Shown here: positions 1 through 9,008 of the stretch, piece by piece | Layout of the letters: each line of letters starts with the position of its first letter | How positions within the stretch are numbered: the first letter of the stretch is position 1 | DNA from: Rhizobium sp. Leaf306 | GTDB lineage: Bacteria; Pseudomonadota; Alphaproteobacteria; Rhizobiales; Rhizobiaceae | Direction of reading: 5' to 3' | DNA: 64,000 nt | NCBI RefSeq assembly: GCF_001423425.1 | Contig: NZ_LMNX01000002.1 | Span: forward strand, 620,001-684,000 | Program-made: the position numbers and the translations under genes | Notes under the pieces: model-generated | The model's database searches: none | The model's input: only the letters and a program-made list of their open reading frames with translations | What the model was told of the DNA's origin: nothing

Positions 1-1
1 A

Positions 2-661
2 GGTCCACGCGTGCTGCCGGCTTTCACCGAGGATCTGTCGGCTTACACGAAGACGGCGCTCGAAAAGCTCGGCGTCGAGGTTCATACCGGCAAGCCCGTC
101 ACCGCGATCACCGAGGAAGGCGTCACCGTTGGCGACGCCTTCATTCCCTGCAAGACGGTGATCTGGGCAGCCGGTGTTCAGGCATCGCCCGCAGCGCGCT
201 GGATCGGTGCGTCGGCGGACCGGGCAGGGCGCGCCGTCGTTGGTCCGGATCTGTCAGTCCCCGAGCAGCCCGAGATCTTTGTCATCGGCGATACCGCGTT
301 GGTCTCGCAGGACGACGGCAAGCCGGTGCCCGGCATCGCGCCGGCCGCCAAGCAGCAGGGCGAGTACGTCTCGAAGGTGATCAAGACGCGGCTCGCCGGC
401 AAGCCTGTGCCCGCGGCGTTCCACTATCGCCACCAGGGCAGTCTCGCAACCATCGGCAAGCGTGCGGCGGTGATCGATTTCGGCAAGTTCAAGCTGACCG
501 GCGGACTTGCCTGGTGGATCTGGGGGCTTGCCCATATCTACTTCCTGATCGGCACCAGATCACGCGCCGCCGTTGCCTGGAGCTGGCTGTGGATTTATCT
601 GTCCGGCCAGCATAGCGCGCGGCTGATCACCCAGAAGGAAACGCTGAAGGACGAGTCCTGA
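2..661 (+). CDS. ndh: NAD(P)/FAD-dependent oxidoreductase, type II NADH dehydrogenase, C-terminal part
   Basis: The reading frame is open from the left edge, so the gene is cut and only about the last 219 residues are seen. It should pass electrons from NADH to quinone through FAD at the inner face of the membrane without pumping protons. Visible are the second dinucleotide-binding part (KTVIWAAGVQASP), the FAD-contact motif VIGDTA followed by GIAPAAKQQGEYV, and a C-terminal tail rich in Trp, Leu and Ile (GGLAWWIWGLAHIYFLIG, then AWSWLWIYL). That tail matches the membrane-anchoring end of NDH-2 enzymes. The next gene lies on the opposite strand. The family is clear; whether the enzyme prefers NADH or NADPH cannot be read here. 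Confidence 0.85.
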   Translation, partial: GPRVLPAFTEDLSAYTKTALEKLGVEVHTGKPVTAITEEGVTVGDAFIPCKTVIWAAGVQASPAARWIGASADRAGRAVVGPDLSVPEQPEIFVIGDTALVSQDDGKPVPGIAPAAKQQGEYVSKVIKTRLAGKPVPAAFHYRHQGSLATIGKRAAVIDFGKFKLTGGLAWWIWGLAHIYFLIGTRSRAAVAWSWLWIYLSGQHSARLITQKETLKDES

Positions 662-714
662 TCGTCTGGCGGGGTATGGATCCTCGGGCGTGATCCAGGG
701 ATCCAAGCGCGATC

Positions 715-1659
715 TCAGACATCGGCGCGTTGAGCGTTCGTCAGATCGAGTTCCCAGGTCTGGCCAATGCATTCCGGGCCGAACATCGCATGTCTCTCCT
801 CGGCGACAAGCGTGAAGCCGGTGGCCTCGTAGATGTGGAGGGCAGCCTTCAGCACGTCATTGGTCCACAGCGACAGCTTGGCATAGCCTGCCGCCTTCGC
901 GAAGGCGATTGCTTGCTCGACAAGGGTCCTGCCAAGGCCGAGGCCACGGCCTGCAGGATCGACATAAAGGACGCGCAGCTTGGCGATGTTTTCGCCAGCG
1001 TCAGCGACCAGAACTGAGCCTATGCGCTGTCCGTCTCTTTCGGCAATCCAGCACCGCTCCCTGTCCGGATTGAAGTTCTGGATGAACCGTCCCGCCACCT
1101 CGGCAACGAGACCTTCGAACCGGTCGTTCCACCCGTATTCCCGCGTATAGGCAACCGCCTGCGCCTCAATCAGCCAGCCCATGTCGCCGGTTCGGTGTTC
1201 ACGGATCACGACCGGTGCCGTGGAGCGCTCCGTGGCTGCCAGAATACCGTGGATGGTAGCCATCGCGGTGACCACTCTGTCTCGATCAGCGTCGCTGATG
1301 CCGGAAAGCTCGCGGGCGATCTGCGCTCTCGATCGCGTGCCGAGCATTTCGTATTCCGCTTTCCCCGGCGCGGTAATCGTCAGGATTTGACTGCGCCGGT
1401 CCAACGGGTCGGGTTCGCTCCCGAGAAAGCCTGCTTCGCGGAATTTCTTCAGGATGCGGCTGAGATAGGCAGGATCGAGCCCGAGTTCACGGTTGAGCTC
1501 GGTGGCCGAAATTCTTTGGCTCGCGCCGATCTCGTAGAGGATACGCGCTTCCGTCAGCGTGTGGTCGGTATCGAGGTACCCCTTCGACAGCACGCCGAGC
1601 TTGTTGGTGTAGAAGCGGTTGAAGGCGCGGATTGCCTCGAAGGTCTCTGCTCTAGACAT
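715..1659 (-). CDS. MarR-type regulator fused to a GNAT acetyltransferase
   Basis: The 314-residue protein has two parts. Residues 1 to about 140 are a MarR winged helix, with ISATELNRELGLDPAYLSRIL as recognition region and DPLDRRSQILTIT as wing. Residues 150-310 are a GNAT N-acetyltransferase with the acetyl-CoA loop region PAGRGLGLGRTLVEQAI. Such fusions are common in rhizobia; substrates are mostly unknown. The start follows a good ribosome site (GGGAGG, 6 nt before ATG). A 41-bp perfect palindrome sits 29 bp upstream of the start and is a likely autoregulatory operator. Its right-hand neighbour, the NmrA-type reductase gene, runs in the same direction, so the palindrome lies between the two. 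Confidence 0.87.
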   Translation of the reverse strand: MSRAETFEAIRAFNRFYTNKLGVLSKGYLDTDHTLTEARILYEIGASQRISATELNRELGLDPAYLSRILKKFREAGFLGSEPDPLDRRSQILTITAPGKAEYEMLGTRSRAQIARELSGISDADRDRVVTAMATIHGILAATERSTAPVVIREHRTGDMGWLIEAQAVAYTREYGWNDRFEGLVAEVAGRFIQNFNPDRERCWIAERDGQRIGSVLVADAGENIAKLRVLYVDPAGRGLGLGRTLVEQAIAFAKAAGYAKLSLWTNDVLKAALHIYEATGFTLVAEERHAMFGPECIGQTWELDLTNAQRADV

Positions 1660-1687
1660 GATGATCCTCCCATCCAGGAGGATAGAT

Positions 1688-1728
1688 GTTCCGGTATTTA
1701 GTTGACTGAGTCAACTAAATACCGGAAC
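1688..1728. promoter_or_regulatory. 41-bp perfect palindrome, candidate MarR operator
   Basis: Two 20-bp arms (left 1688-1707, right 1709-1728) are exact reverse complements around a single central G at 1708. The core reads TAGTTGACTGAGTCAACTA, the symmetric TTGAC/GTCAA form typical of MarR-family sites. It lies just upstream of the MarR-GNAT gene. In the direction of that gene no T-run follows, so a terminator for the upstream reductase gene is less likely than an operator. Confidence 0.6.
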
Positions 1729-1744
1729 TAGGTTGCCTGTTGTC

Positions 1745-2629
1745 TTACGCGGTGAGGTCGGCCTTGCGGCTGTCTAAATAGGACGCAAGCGATTGGGGCT
1801 TTGCACCTGTCAGCGTCTCGTAATCTTCGGTCACCAGATCAAAGTTGCCCGCCTCGATATTGGCGTCGGCGGATACGAGCATCTTGATCAGGAAGTCGGG
1901 AAGCCCCGCATTGGCCATTCCGCCTGCAAGTTGCTCCTCGGTGACCTTGACGACCGCAAGCGGCTTTCCCGTGACCTTCGAAACCAGTGATGCGATCTCG
2001 TCCGCGCTGAGGCTTTCCGAGCCCGTCAATGTCACCGTCCTGTTGCCGGCCGGGGGATTGGCGAGCGCTGCTGCGGCGGCGCGGGCGCAGTCATCGCGCG
2101 CGATGTTGGAAAGCTTGCCGTCGCCCATGGCCGTGTACCAGGTGCCGGTCACGAGGTTATGCGGCATCGACATCAGGTAATTGTCGCCGTACCAGGCGTT
2201 GCGCAGGATCGTGTAGGACAGCCCCGTCGCCTTGATGGCCTCCTCGGTCCCGAGATGATCCGGCGCGAAGCTCACCAGCGATCTGTCCGGGTTCGGCATA
2301 GATGTGTAGAGGATGTGCTTGACGCCGGCCTTTTCAGCAGCGGCAACGGCAGCCTTGTGCTGCTTGAGGCGACCACCCGGCGTGGCGAGATCATCGGTCG
2401 AGATGATCAGTAAGCGATCAATCCCGGCGAAGGCGCCCAAAAGCCCGGCCTCGTCGGTGAAGTCAGCCTTGCGGGTTTCGATGCCCTTGGCTGCGAACTC
2501 CGACAGTTTGGACGGATCGCGACTTGCGGCAACGATATCGCCTGCGGAAACCTTCGATGTCTCCAGGAGGTGATGAAGAACGGCGCGGCCGAGCTGACCG
2601 GCGGCACCGGTGACGAGAAGTTTGGTCAT
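1745..2629 (-). CDS. NAD(P)-binding SDR/NmrA-family quinone oxidoreductase, QorB-like
   Basis: The 294-residue protein opens with the dinucleotide-binding motif TGAAGQLGRAVLHHL and has the atypical short-chain-reductase layout of the NmrA/QorB group (LLIISTDDLATPGGRLKQHKAAVAAAEKAGVKHILYTS). Enzymes of this group reduce quinones with NADPH or act as redox sensors. The gene is divergent from an HxlR regulator, with 117 bp between starts. This matches the known ytfG(qorB)/ytfH(qorR) arrangement in enterobacteria, where the HxlR protein represses its neighbour. The family and context are clear; the substrate is inferred. Confidence 0.85.
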   Translation of the reverse strand: MTKLLVTGAAGQLGRAVLHHLLETSKVSAGDIVAASRDPSKLSEFAAKGIETRKADFTDEAGLLGAFAGIDRLLIISTDDLATPGGRLKQHKAAVAAAEKAGVKHILYTSMPNPDRSLVSFAPDHLGTEEAIKATGLSYTILRNAWYGDNYLMSMPHNLVTGTWYTAMGDGKLSNIARDDCARAAAAALANPPAGNRTVTLTGSESLSADEIASLVSKVTGKPLAVVKVTEEQLAGGMANAGLPDFLIKMLVSADANIEAGNFDLVTEDYETLTGAKPQSLASYLDSRKADLTA

Positions 2630-2647
2630 CCTGCGTTTCCTATCTTT

Positions 2648-2670
2648 GTTGGTCTCAAAAAGAGACTAAC
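2648..2670. promoter_or_regulatory. Inverted repeat, candidate HxlR operator
   Basis: GTTGGTCTC and GAGACTAAC (one mismatch between the arms) are separated by five A residues in the divergent gap between the reductase and the HxlR gene. Position and symmetry fit a shared operator controlling both genes. This is inferred from context. Confidence 0.5.
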
Positions 2671-2746
2671 ACTAGAATAGGAATTGACGACCTCCTGTAA
2701 AGGAGGCAGGTTTGAGGGAGATCGTTACCAAAAGGGAACCACCGCA

Positions 2747-3154
2747 ATGGCCGTTACCGCAAGCAAGCCGACGCTGGCTGAGCGACCCTGTGACACGTCA
2801 ACCTGGGATGCCGGGAACTGTCCGGTCCGGGACGTGATGAACCATATCGCAGGCAAGTGGTCGACGCTCATTCTTCAGGCGCTTTCGGAAAAGCCGTACC
2901 GGTTCGGCGAGCTGCGGCGGCTTGTGCCCGATATTTCCCAGCGGATGCTGACGCAGACGCTGCGGGATCTGCAGCGCGACGGTTACATCGATCGGCAGGT
3001 GTTTCCGACCAAGCCGCCAAGCGTCGAATACCGGATGACGCCGCTAGGCTACTCGCTGTTTGAACCACTCTCGGCAGTGCTTGCGTGGGCGGCAAGCAAC
3101 CACGCCAACGTCAGGGCGGCACGGTCGAAGTTCGACGCGAGCGATCTTCGCTAA
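2747..3154 (+). CDS. HxlR-family winged-helix regulator, QorR/YtfH-like
   Basis: The 135-residue protein starts at ATG 2747. The frame is open further upstream only to a TTG, and GGGAA precedes this ATG. It has the HxlR signature: CPVRDVMNHIAGKWSTLIL at about residues 24-42 with the redox-capable Cys, followed by PYRFGELRRLVPDISQRMLTQ (helix-turn-helix) and VEYRMTPLGYSL (wing). Some family members sense quinones or electrophiles through the N-terminal Cys. Divergent to the QorB-like reductase, so it probably represses that gene and itself through the inverted repeat between them. Confidence 0.88.
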   Translation: MAVTASKPTLAERPCDTSTWDAGNCPVRDVMNHIAGKWSTLILQALSEKPYRFGELRRLVPDISQRMLTQTLRDLQRDGYIDRQVFPTKPPSVEYRMTPLGYSLFEPLSAVLAWAASNHANVRAARSKFDASDLR

Positions 3155-3158
3155 CACA

Positions 3159-3182
3159 AAGGGCGGCCCGAAGACCGCCCTT
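3159..3182. terminator. Bidirectional hairpin between hxlR-type gene and alcohol dehydrogenase
   Basis: AAGGGCGG (3159-3166) pairs with CCGCCCTT (3175-3182) around an 8-nt loop. It sits between two convergent genes, 5 bp after one stop and 24 bp before the other, and can serve both. Confidence 0.55.
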
Positions 3183-3205
3183 GTCATTCCACTCTACCAA
3201 ACGGA

Positions 3206-4255
3206 TCAGGCGTCGAGCGATGCCATGTCGATGACGAAGCGGTAGCGCACGTCGCTCTTCAGCACGCGCTCATAGGCTTCGTTGACGTCCTGGATCTTGA
3301 TCATCTCGATTTCCGAAACGATGTCGTGCTTGCCGCAGAAATCCAGCATGTCCTGGGTTTCCTTGATCGAGCCGATCATCGAACCCGACAGGCTCTTGCG
3401 GCCCGGGATCAGCGAGAAGGCATGAACCGGGATCGCATGCTCCGGTGCACCGACAATGACCATCGAGCCGTTGACCTTGAGCAGGCCAAGATAGGCGTTC
3501 CAGTCGATCGCCACGCCTGCCGTGCAGATGATCAGATCGAATGTGCCGGCAAGCTTGGTGAAGGTTTCCGCGTCGCTCGTCGCGTAATATTCCTTGGCGC
3601 CGAGCTTCAGGCCGTCTTCCTTCTTGGAAAGGCCCTGCGAGAGGACGGTGATATCAGCGCCCATCGCGGAACCGATCTTGACGCCCATATGGCCGAGACC
3701 GCCCATGCCGACGATCGCGACCTTCTTGCCAGGGCCAGCCTGCCAGTGGTGGAGCGGCGAATAGAGCGTGATACCGGCGCACAGCAGCGGAGCGGCAGCG
3801 TCGAGCGGAAGATTGTCCGGGATGGACAGGACATAGCCTTCCTTGACGACGATGTGATCGGAATAGCCGCCCTGGGTGGCCGCATTGCCGTTCAGCGTAT
3901 CCACGTCGTTATAGGTCTGGACAAGGCCCGGCATGTACTGCTCGTTGTCGACATCGCGCGCTGCGCAGCCGACGCAGCTATCGACGAAGCAGCCGACGCC
4001 GACGCGGTCGCCGACCTTGAATTTGGTGACGGCCGAACCGACGGCGGTAACGATGCCGGCGATCTCGTGACCGGGAACGATCGGGTAGACGGCGTTCTTC
4101 CATTCGTTGCGGACGGTATGGATGTCGGAATGGCAGATGCCGGCGAATTTGATATCGATCACCACGTCATCTTCGTTCGGCTCGCGGCGCTCGAAGGTAA
4201 ACGGTGTGAGCGGCTTGGTGGCGTCGGTCGCGGCATAGCCTCGTGCAATAGCCAT
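3206..4255 (-). CDS. Zinc-dependent NAD(P) alcohol dehydrogenase, YahK/cinnamyl-alcohol type
   Basis: The 349-residue medium-chain dehydrogenase should reduce aldehydes to alcohols with NADPH. Catalytic zinc ligands are seen as GICHSD (C41) and PGHE (H63, E64); the cofactor motif is [12 protein letters not shown]. The structural-zinc lobe is degenerate: C89, C94 and C97 are present, but the two later family cysteines read as Arg and Met ([15 protein letters not shown]), so this site may not hold zinc. I chose the ATG at 4255 (MAIARGYAA) because GGAG lies 6 nt before it; an in-frame ATG 12 nt upstream has no good site. Divergent from an AraC regulator that probably controls it. Confidence 0.87.
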   Translation of the reverse strand: MAIARGYAATDATKPLTPFTFERREPNEDDVVIDIKFAGICHSDIHTVRNEWKNAVYPIVPGHEIAGIVTAVGSAVTKFKVGDRVGVGCFVDSCVGCAARDVDNEQYMPGLVQTYNDVDTLNGNAATQGGYSDHIVVKEGYVLSIPDNLPLDAAAPLLCAGITLYSPLHHWQAGPGKKVAIVGMGGLGHMGVKIGSAMGADITVLSQGLSKKEDGLKLGAKEYYATSDAETFTKLAGTFDLIICTAGVAIDWNAYLGLLKVNGSMVIVGAPEHAIPVHAFSLIPGRKSLSGSMIGSIKETQDMLDFCGKHDIVSEIEMIKIQDVNEAYERVLKSDVRYRFVIDMASLDA

Positions 4256-4326
4256 GGAAAACTCCATTCATTTTCAGTTGAAATCAACTGCCGGACTATG
4301 CCGATCCGTCGTCATAAGCGTTAGAT

Positions 4327-4358
4327 CGATCCTGCAAGCTTCTTGCACGATCCTACAA
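4327..4358. promoter_or_regulatory. Direct repeat, candidate AraC-type binding sites
   Basis: CGATCCTGCAA (4327-4337) and CGATCCTACAA (4348-4358) are direct repeats differing at one base and spaced 21 bp start to start, two helical turns. AraC-family dimers typically bind such same-orientation half-sites. They lie in the divergent gap between the alcohol dehydrogenase and the AraC gene. Confidence 0.5.
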
Positions 4359-4444
4359 ATTCCGTTTTCGGATACTACCTCTGTCTTGTGCCTGATATGG
4401 ATTTGCCATGTCAGTGCCCGAACGCGCGACGGTGGTGAGACTTC

Positions 4445-5350
4445 ATGACAATTTCCTTCATGCCTTATCAGGAACTGACGGCACTCGCTGCCCGGCATGC
4501 GGTCGAAGGCAATGACGGCACGACTGCGATCGAAGGGTTGCGGCTGCACCGATGTTCGGCTCCAACAGCTCCGCTTCATACGGCCTATTCTCCCAGTTAC
4601 ACGCTGGTCCTACAGGGCTCCAAGAGCCTGACGCTTGGCCGTGAGACGTATCGCTACGGCGTTGGTCAGTATCTTCTGACATCACTCGATCTGCCCGTCG
4701 CGTCCTGGGTGGTGGAGGCCAGCGGCGATATTCCCTACTACTGCCTCTGCCTCGATCTGAAGATGGAGCGGCTGCACGAATTGTTCGACCGTATCAACTT
4801 CCAGCCAGACTCTCTGGCAAGCGAGGGATACCGCGGGCTGACGGTCAACCATGCGTCGCCTGATCTGATCGATGCGACAACCAGACTGGTGCGGTTGCTT
4901 GATACGCCATCCGATATCGCTGCGATGGTGCCGCTTATCGAACAGGAGATCTTCTACCGCCTGCTGACCTCGCCCGATGGGCCAAGGCTTGTCCATATGG
5001 CCATGTCGGAAACGCAGAGTTCCAGAATCGCACGCGCCGTCAGCTGGTTGCGATCAAATTTCCATCGTCCGCTCAAGATCGAGGATTTGTCGGATCACGT
5101 GGGAATGAGCCCGTCCTCGTTCCACCATCACTTTAAGGCCGTGACGGCTCTCACGCCTGTCCAGTTCCAGAAGCATCTCCGCCTTCATGAGGCGCGCCGG
5201 TTGATGCTGGTCGACGGGCTGGATGCAGGCAATGCCGGCCACCGCGTCGGTTACCAGAGCCCGTCCCAGTTCAGCCGCGAATATGGCCGTCTCTACGGCA
5301 TGTCGCCGAGCCGTGACATCAGCGCAGTGCGTGAGCCGTCTGCCGGCTGA
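4445..5350 (+). CDS. AraC-family transcriptional regulator
   Basis: The 301-residue protein has an N-terminal effector domain of the AraC_N type (PSYTLVLQGSKSLTLGRETYRYG, a cupin-like fold, about residues 45-80) and a C-terminal double helix-turn-helix (about residues 185-285). The DNA-binding part includes LKIEDLSDHVGMSPSSFHHH and the second motif GYQSPSQFSREYGRLYG. Regulators of this group commonly activate a neighbouring aldehyde or alcohol reductase gene in response to reactive carbonyls. The divergent dehydrogenase and the direct repeats between them support this, but the inducer is unknown. Confidence 0.88.
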   Translation: MTISFMPYQELTALAARHAVEGNDGTTAIEGLRLHRCSAPTAPLHTAYSPSYTLVLQGSKSLTLGRETYRYGVGQYLLTSLDLPVASWVVEASGDIPYYCLCLDLKMERLHELFDRINFQPDSLASEGYRGLTVNHASPDLIDATTRLVRLLDTPSDIAAMVPLIEQEIFYRLLTSPDGPRLVHMAMSETQSSRIARAVSWLRSNFHRPLKIEDLSDHVGMSPSSFHHHFKAVTALTPVQFQKHLRLHEARRLMLVDGLDAGNAGHRVGYQSPSQFSREYGRLYGMSPSRDISAVREPSAG

Positions 5351-5476
5351 TCGCGGTTGAGGCGGGTGAGCGCGACTTCTCTCTTGCTTTGCAAAGCCAG
5401 TTCCTTCCGCATCTTATTCACAGGACCCGCCAGAAGCACTTGACGGACATGTGAAATCATTTATACCGGCAGAACC

Positions 5477-5490
5477 GTACCGTACGGTAC
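5477..5490. promoter_or_regulatory. 14-bp palindrome, candidate TetR operator
   Basis: GTACCGTACGGTAC is its own reverse complement and ends 14 bp before the start of the TetR gene, within the likely promoter and leader. TetR-family repressors usually bind such sites ahead of their own gene. Inferred from position. Confidence 0.5.
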
Positions 5491-5504
5491 TTCAGAGGTG
5501 AGCC

Positions 5505-6176
5505 GTGAGAACCGAAACCGCAGACATGCCCGACTTTTCGCCGCGCCAGAACGAGGTTCTGGAGCAGGCGCTGCGTCTGCTCGTCGAAGGCGGTGAGAAA
5601 GCACTCACCACATCCGGGCTTGCGCGCGCCGCAAGCTGCTCGAAGGAAAGCCTCTACAAGTGGTTCGGCGACCGTGAAGGCCTGCTGGCGGCGATGATCG
5701 CCCACCAGGCCGCCAAGGTCCGCACTTTCGAGCGCTCCGGCGAGCGGCTGAGCGCCGAGCTTCTGCGCGAGCATCTCGAACTTTTCGCACGCGATCTGCT
5801 GGAGGTTCTCTCCGGCGACGTGTCGCTGGCGCTGAACCGGCTGGCGATCGGCCAGTCGGGACCGGGTGCCGGACCGAACGGATCCAAGCTCGGCAAACTG
5901 CTGGTCGAGCACGGCCGCCGCCAGATCGATCGTCGCGCCATGGCGCTGATCGATGCGGGCAAACGGGTAGGTCTCCTGCGGTTCGACAACGCGGATGCCG
6001 CTTATCATACGCTTTACGGCCTGATCGTCTCTGATCTGCATGTTCGCATGCTGCTCGGCGAACCGGGGCTGAAGGATACTGCACGCCAGGCGGAAAGAGC
6101 CATCGATGCCTTTCTGTCGCTGTATCGCACCGAGAAACAGCCGCTGGAGGTGTTGCGCACCTCCTCGGCCCGCTAA
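5505..6176 (+). CDS. TetR/AcrR-family transcriptional regulator
   Basis: The 223-residue protein has a TetR DNA-binding domain at about residues 10-60. ALTTSGLARAASCSKESLYKWFGDREGLLAAMIAHQ includes the characteristic helix-turn-helix with LYKWFGDREGL. The remainder is the variable ligand-binding and dimer region. GTG at 5505 is preceded by GGTGAG; an in-frame ATG at 5526 is a reasonable alternative. The gene is followed 39 bp later by ilvC in the same direction, but no evidence shows that it regulates branched-chain amino-acid synthesis. Its own operator is probably the palindrome just upstream. Confidence 0.87.
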   Translation: MRTETADMPDFSPRQNEVLEQALRLLVEGGEKALTTSGLARAASCSKESLYKWFGDREGLLAAMIAHQAAKVRTFERSGERLSAELLREHLELFARDLLEVLSGDVSLALNRLAIGQSGPGAGPNGSKLGKLLVEHGRRQIDRRAMALIDAGKRVGLLRFDNADAAYHTLYGLIVSDLHVRMLLGEPGLKDTARQAERAIDAFLSLYRTEKQPLEVLRTSSAR

Positions 6177-7235
<1,059 letters not shown>

Positions 7236-7258
7236 GCGATTTTTGCAGATTGAAACGG

Positions 7259-7285
7259 AGGCCGGAGCCGAAAGCTCCGGCCTTT
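7259..7285 (+). terminator. Rho-independent terminator of ilvC
   Basis: GGCCGGAGC (7260-7268) and GCTCCGGCC (7274-7282) form a 9-bp stem with loop CGAAA, extended by an A-T pair and followed by TTT. It begins 24 bp after the ilvC stop. Confidence 0.75.
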
Positions 7286-7429
7286 CGCATTTCTGGGTGA
7301 CGTCGAGCGGGTGAAGTCGCCGGTCGAGGTTCCCCGGTCAACCATTGCTTAAGCAAGTTCTGCGATTCTCTCTCGCAGCTCGGATCGATCCTGATCCAGT
7401 TTAGCGTAATGGGTAGGCGTCTGGTGAGC

Positions 7430-7747
7430 ATGTGGACCAAGCATCACAAGAAAAGAAAATTCGGTCGTTTCGTCCTGCCTGCCATCACGATCGCATTCGT
7501 TTCCTATTTCGGATATCATTCCGTGCATGGCGAACTCGGGCTGATCGCGACGGAGAAATTCGAGAAGCGGCGGATCGAGCGGGTTGCCGAACTGACAAAG
7601 CTGACCGACGGTCGCAAGGCGCTTGAGCGTCAGGTCCAGTTGATGAGCGACGGGTCTCTCGAGAAGGATATGCTCGACGAGATCGCCCGCTACCAGCTCA
7701 ACGTCTCCAAGCGCGACGAGATCGTCATCTTCAACAACTACTTCTAA
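7430..7747 (+). CDS. FtsB/DivIC-like septum formation initiator family protein
   Basis: The 105-residue protein has a basic N-terminus (WTKHHKKRKFGRF), one membrane segment (VLPAITIAFVSYFGYHSV, about residues 13-30), and a following periplasmic coiled-coil helix with many charged residues (EKFEKRRIERVAELTKL). This is the layout of FtsB/DivIC, which links early and late divisome proteins. Sequence identity to E. coli FtsB is low in alphaproteobacteria, so the name rests on topology and the conserved position directly before pdhA. I chose ATG 7430 (GGTGAG just before it); a GTG at 7424 and another upstream start are possible. Confidence 0.78.
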   Translation: MWTKHHKKRKFGRFVLPAITIAFVSYFGYHSVHGELGLIATEKFEKRRIERVAELTKLTDGRKALERQVQLMSDGSLEKDMLDEIARYQLNVSKRDEIVIFNNYF

Positions 7748-7770
7748 ATTAACCACAAGCTGGTTAATTT
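7746..7770. promoter_or_regulatory. 25-bp inverted repeat upstream of pdhA
   Basis: AAATTAACCA (7746-7755) and TGGTTAATTT (7761-7770) are exact inverted repeats around CAAGC. They overlap the stop codon of the FtsB-like gene and lie about 160 bp before pdhA. It may be a regulator site for the pyruvate dehydrogenase genes or a weak terminator; only TTT follows on the plus strand. Confidence 0.4.
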
Positions 7771-7930
7771 CACAATTCAGCAACGATATCAGTGATTTAA
7801 TTTGGATGTGAGCCATGCAATTATGGCATTGCTGGTCCGTGCTTTCTTCCCTATGTTACGCTCCGAAACCAGGGTGCGTCATTTTGACATGATGTCCCCT
7901 TTATAAAGAGCAGCACACAGGGAGGGATCG

Positions 7931-8989
7931 ATGGCGCAAGCTAAAACCGCGTCTACGTCCGGCCGCAAAACGGCGGCAAAGTCTGCAACCCAGAACGTTT
8001 CAAAGGATTTTACCGGCAAGAATATGTCGGACTTCGGCAAGGATGACGAGCTGCACGCGTATCGCGAAATGCTGCTCATCCGCCGCTTCGAGGAAAAGGC
8101 CGGCCAGCTTTACGGCATGGGCTTCATCGGTGGTTTCTGTCACCTCTATATCGGCCAGGAAGCTGTCGTCGTCGGCATGCAGATGGCGCAGAAAGAGGGC
8201 GATCAGGTCATCACCGCCTATCGTGACCACGGCCATATGCTGGCAACCGGCATGAGTGCCCGTGGCGTGATGGCGGAACTGACGGGGCGTCGCGGCGGCT
8301 ATTCCAAGGGGAAGGGCGGCTCGATGCACATGTTCTCCAAGGAAAAGCAGTTCTACGGCGGCCACGGCATCGTCGGCGCGCAGGTGTCTCTCGGCACCGG
8401 TCTTGCCTTCGCCAATGCCTATCGCGGCAATGACAGCGTATCGGTCGCCTATTTCGGCGATGGCGCTGCCAACCAGGGTCAGGTCTACGAGAGCTTCAAC
8501 ATGGCTGCTCTCTGGAAGCTCCCGATCGTCTACATCGTCGAGAACAACCGTTATGCGATGGGCACATCGACCGCCCGCGCGACGGCGCAGTCGAACTATT
8601 CGCTGCGTGGCTCCGGCTTCGGCATTCCCGGCATCCAGGTGGATGGCATGGATGTGCGCGCCGTCAAGGCCGCCGGCGACGAGGCGCTCGCTCACTGCCG
8701 TTCCGGCAAGGGTCCGATCATTCTCGAAATGCTGACCTACCGCTACCGTGGTCACTCGATGTCCGACCCGGCGAAGTATCGCTCCAAGGAAGAAGTGCAG
8801 AAGATGCGCTCCGAGCAGGATCCGATCGAACAGGTGCGTCTGCGCATCCTCGACGGTGGCTGGGCGACCGAGGACGAACTGAAGGCGATCGACAAGGATA
8901 TCCGTGACGTGGTCTCGGATTCTGCAGATTTTGCCCAGAACGATCCGGAGCCGGATGTATCCGAGCTCTACACCGACATTCTGCTCTGA
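7931..8989 (+). CDS. pdhA: Pyruvate dehydrogenase E1 component, alpha subunit
   Basis: This is the alpha half of the heterotetrameric E1 that decarboxylates pyruvate with thiamine diphosphate. The 352-residue protein has a low-complexity Ala/Lys/Thr N-terminus (about 30 residues), then [18 protein letters not shown]. The thiamine-diphosphate motif starts at GDG (176-178) and ends near ENN (204-206). The loop [11 protein letters not shown], which carries the regulatory serines in mitochondrial enzymes, is also present. GGGAGG precedes the ATG. It leads the operon-like series pdhA-pdhB-small gene-pdhC, with 19 bp to pdhB. Confidence 0.97.
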   Translation: MAQAKTASTSGRKTAAKSATQNVSKDFTGKNMSDFGKDDELHAYREMLLIRRFEEKAGQLYGMGFIGGFCHLYIGQEAVVVGMQMAQKEGDQVITAYRDHGHMLATGMSARGVMAELTGRRGGYSKGKGGSMHMFSKEKQFYGGHGIVGAQVSLGTGLAFANAYRGNDSVSVAYFGDGAANQGQVYESFNMAALWKLPIVYIVENNRYAMGTSTARATAQSNYSLRGSGFGIPGIQVDGMDVRAVKAAGDEALAHCRSGKGPIILEMLTYRYRGHSMSDPAKYRSKEEVQKMRSEQDPIEQVRLRILDGGWATEDELKAIDKDIRDVVSDSADFAQNDPEPDVSELYTDILL

Positions 8990-9008
8990 TCGCGGGGAGG
9001 GAACCTCA

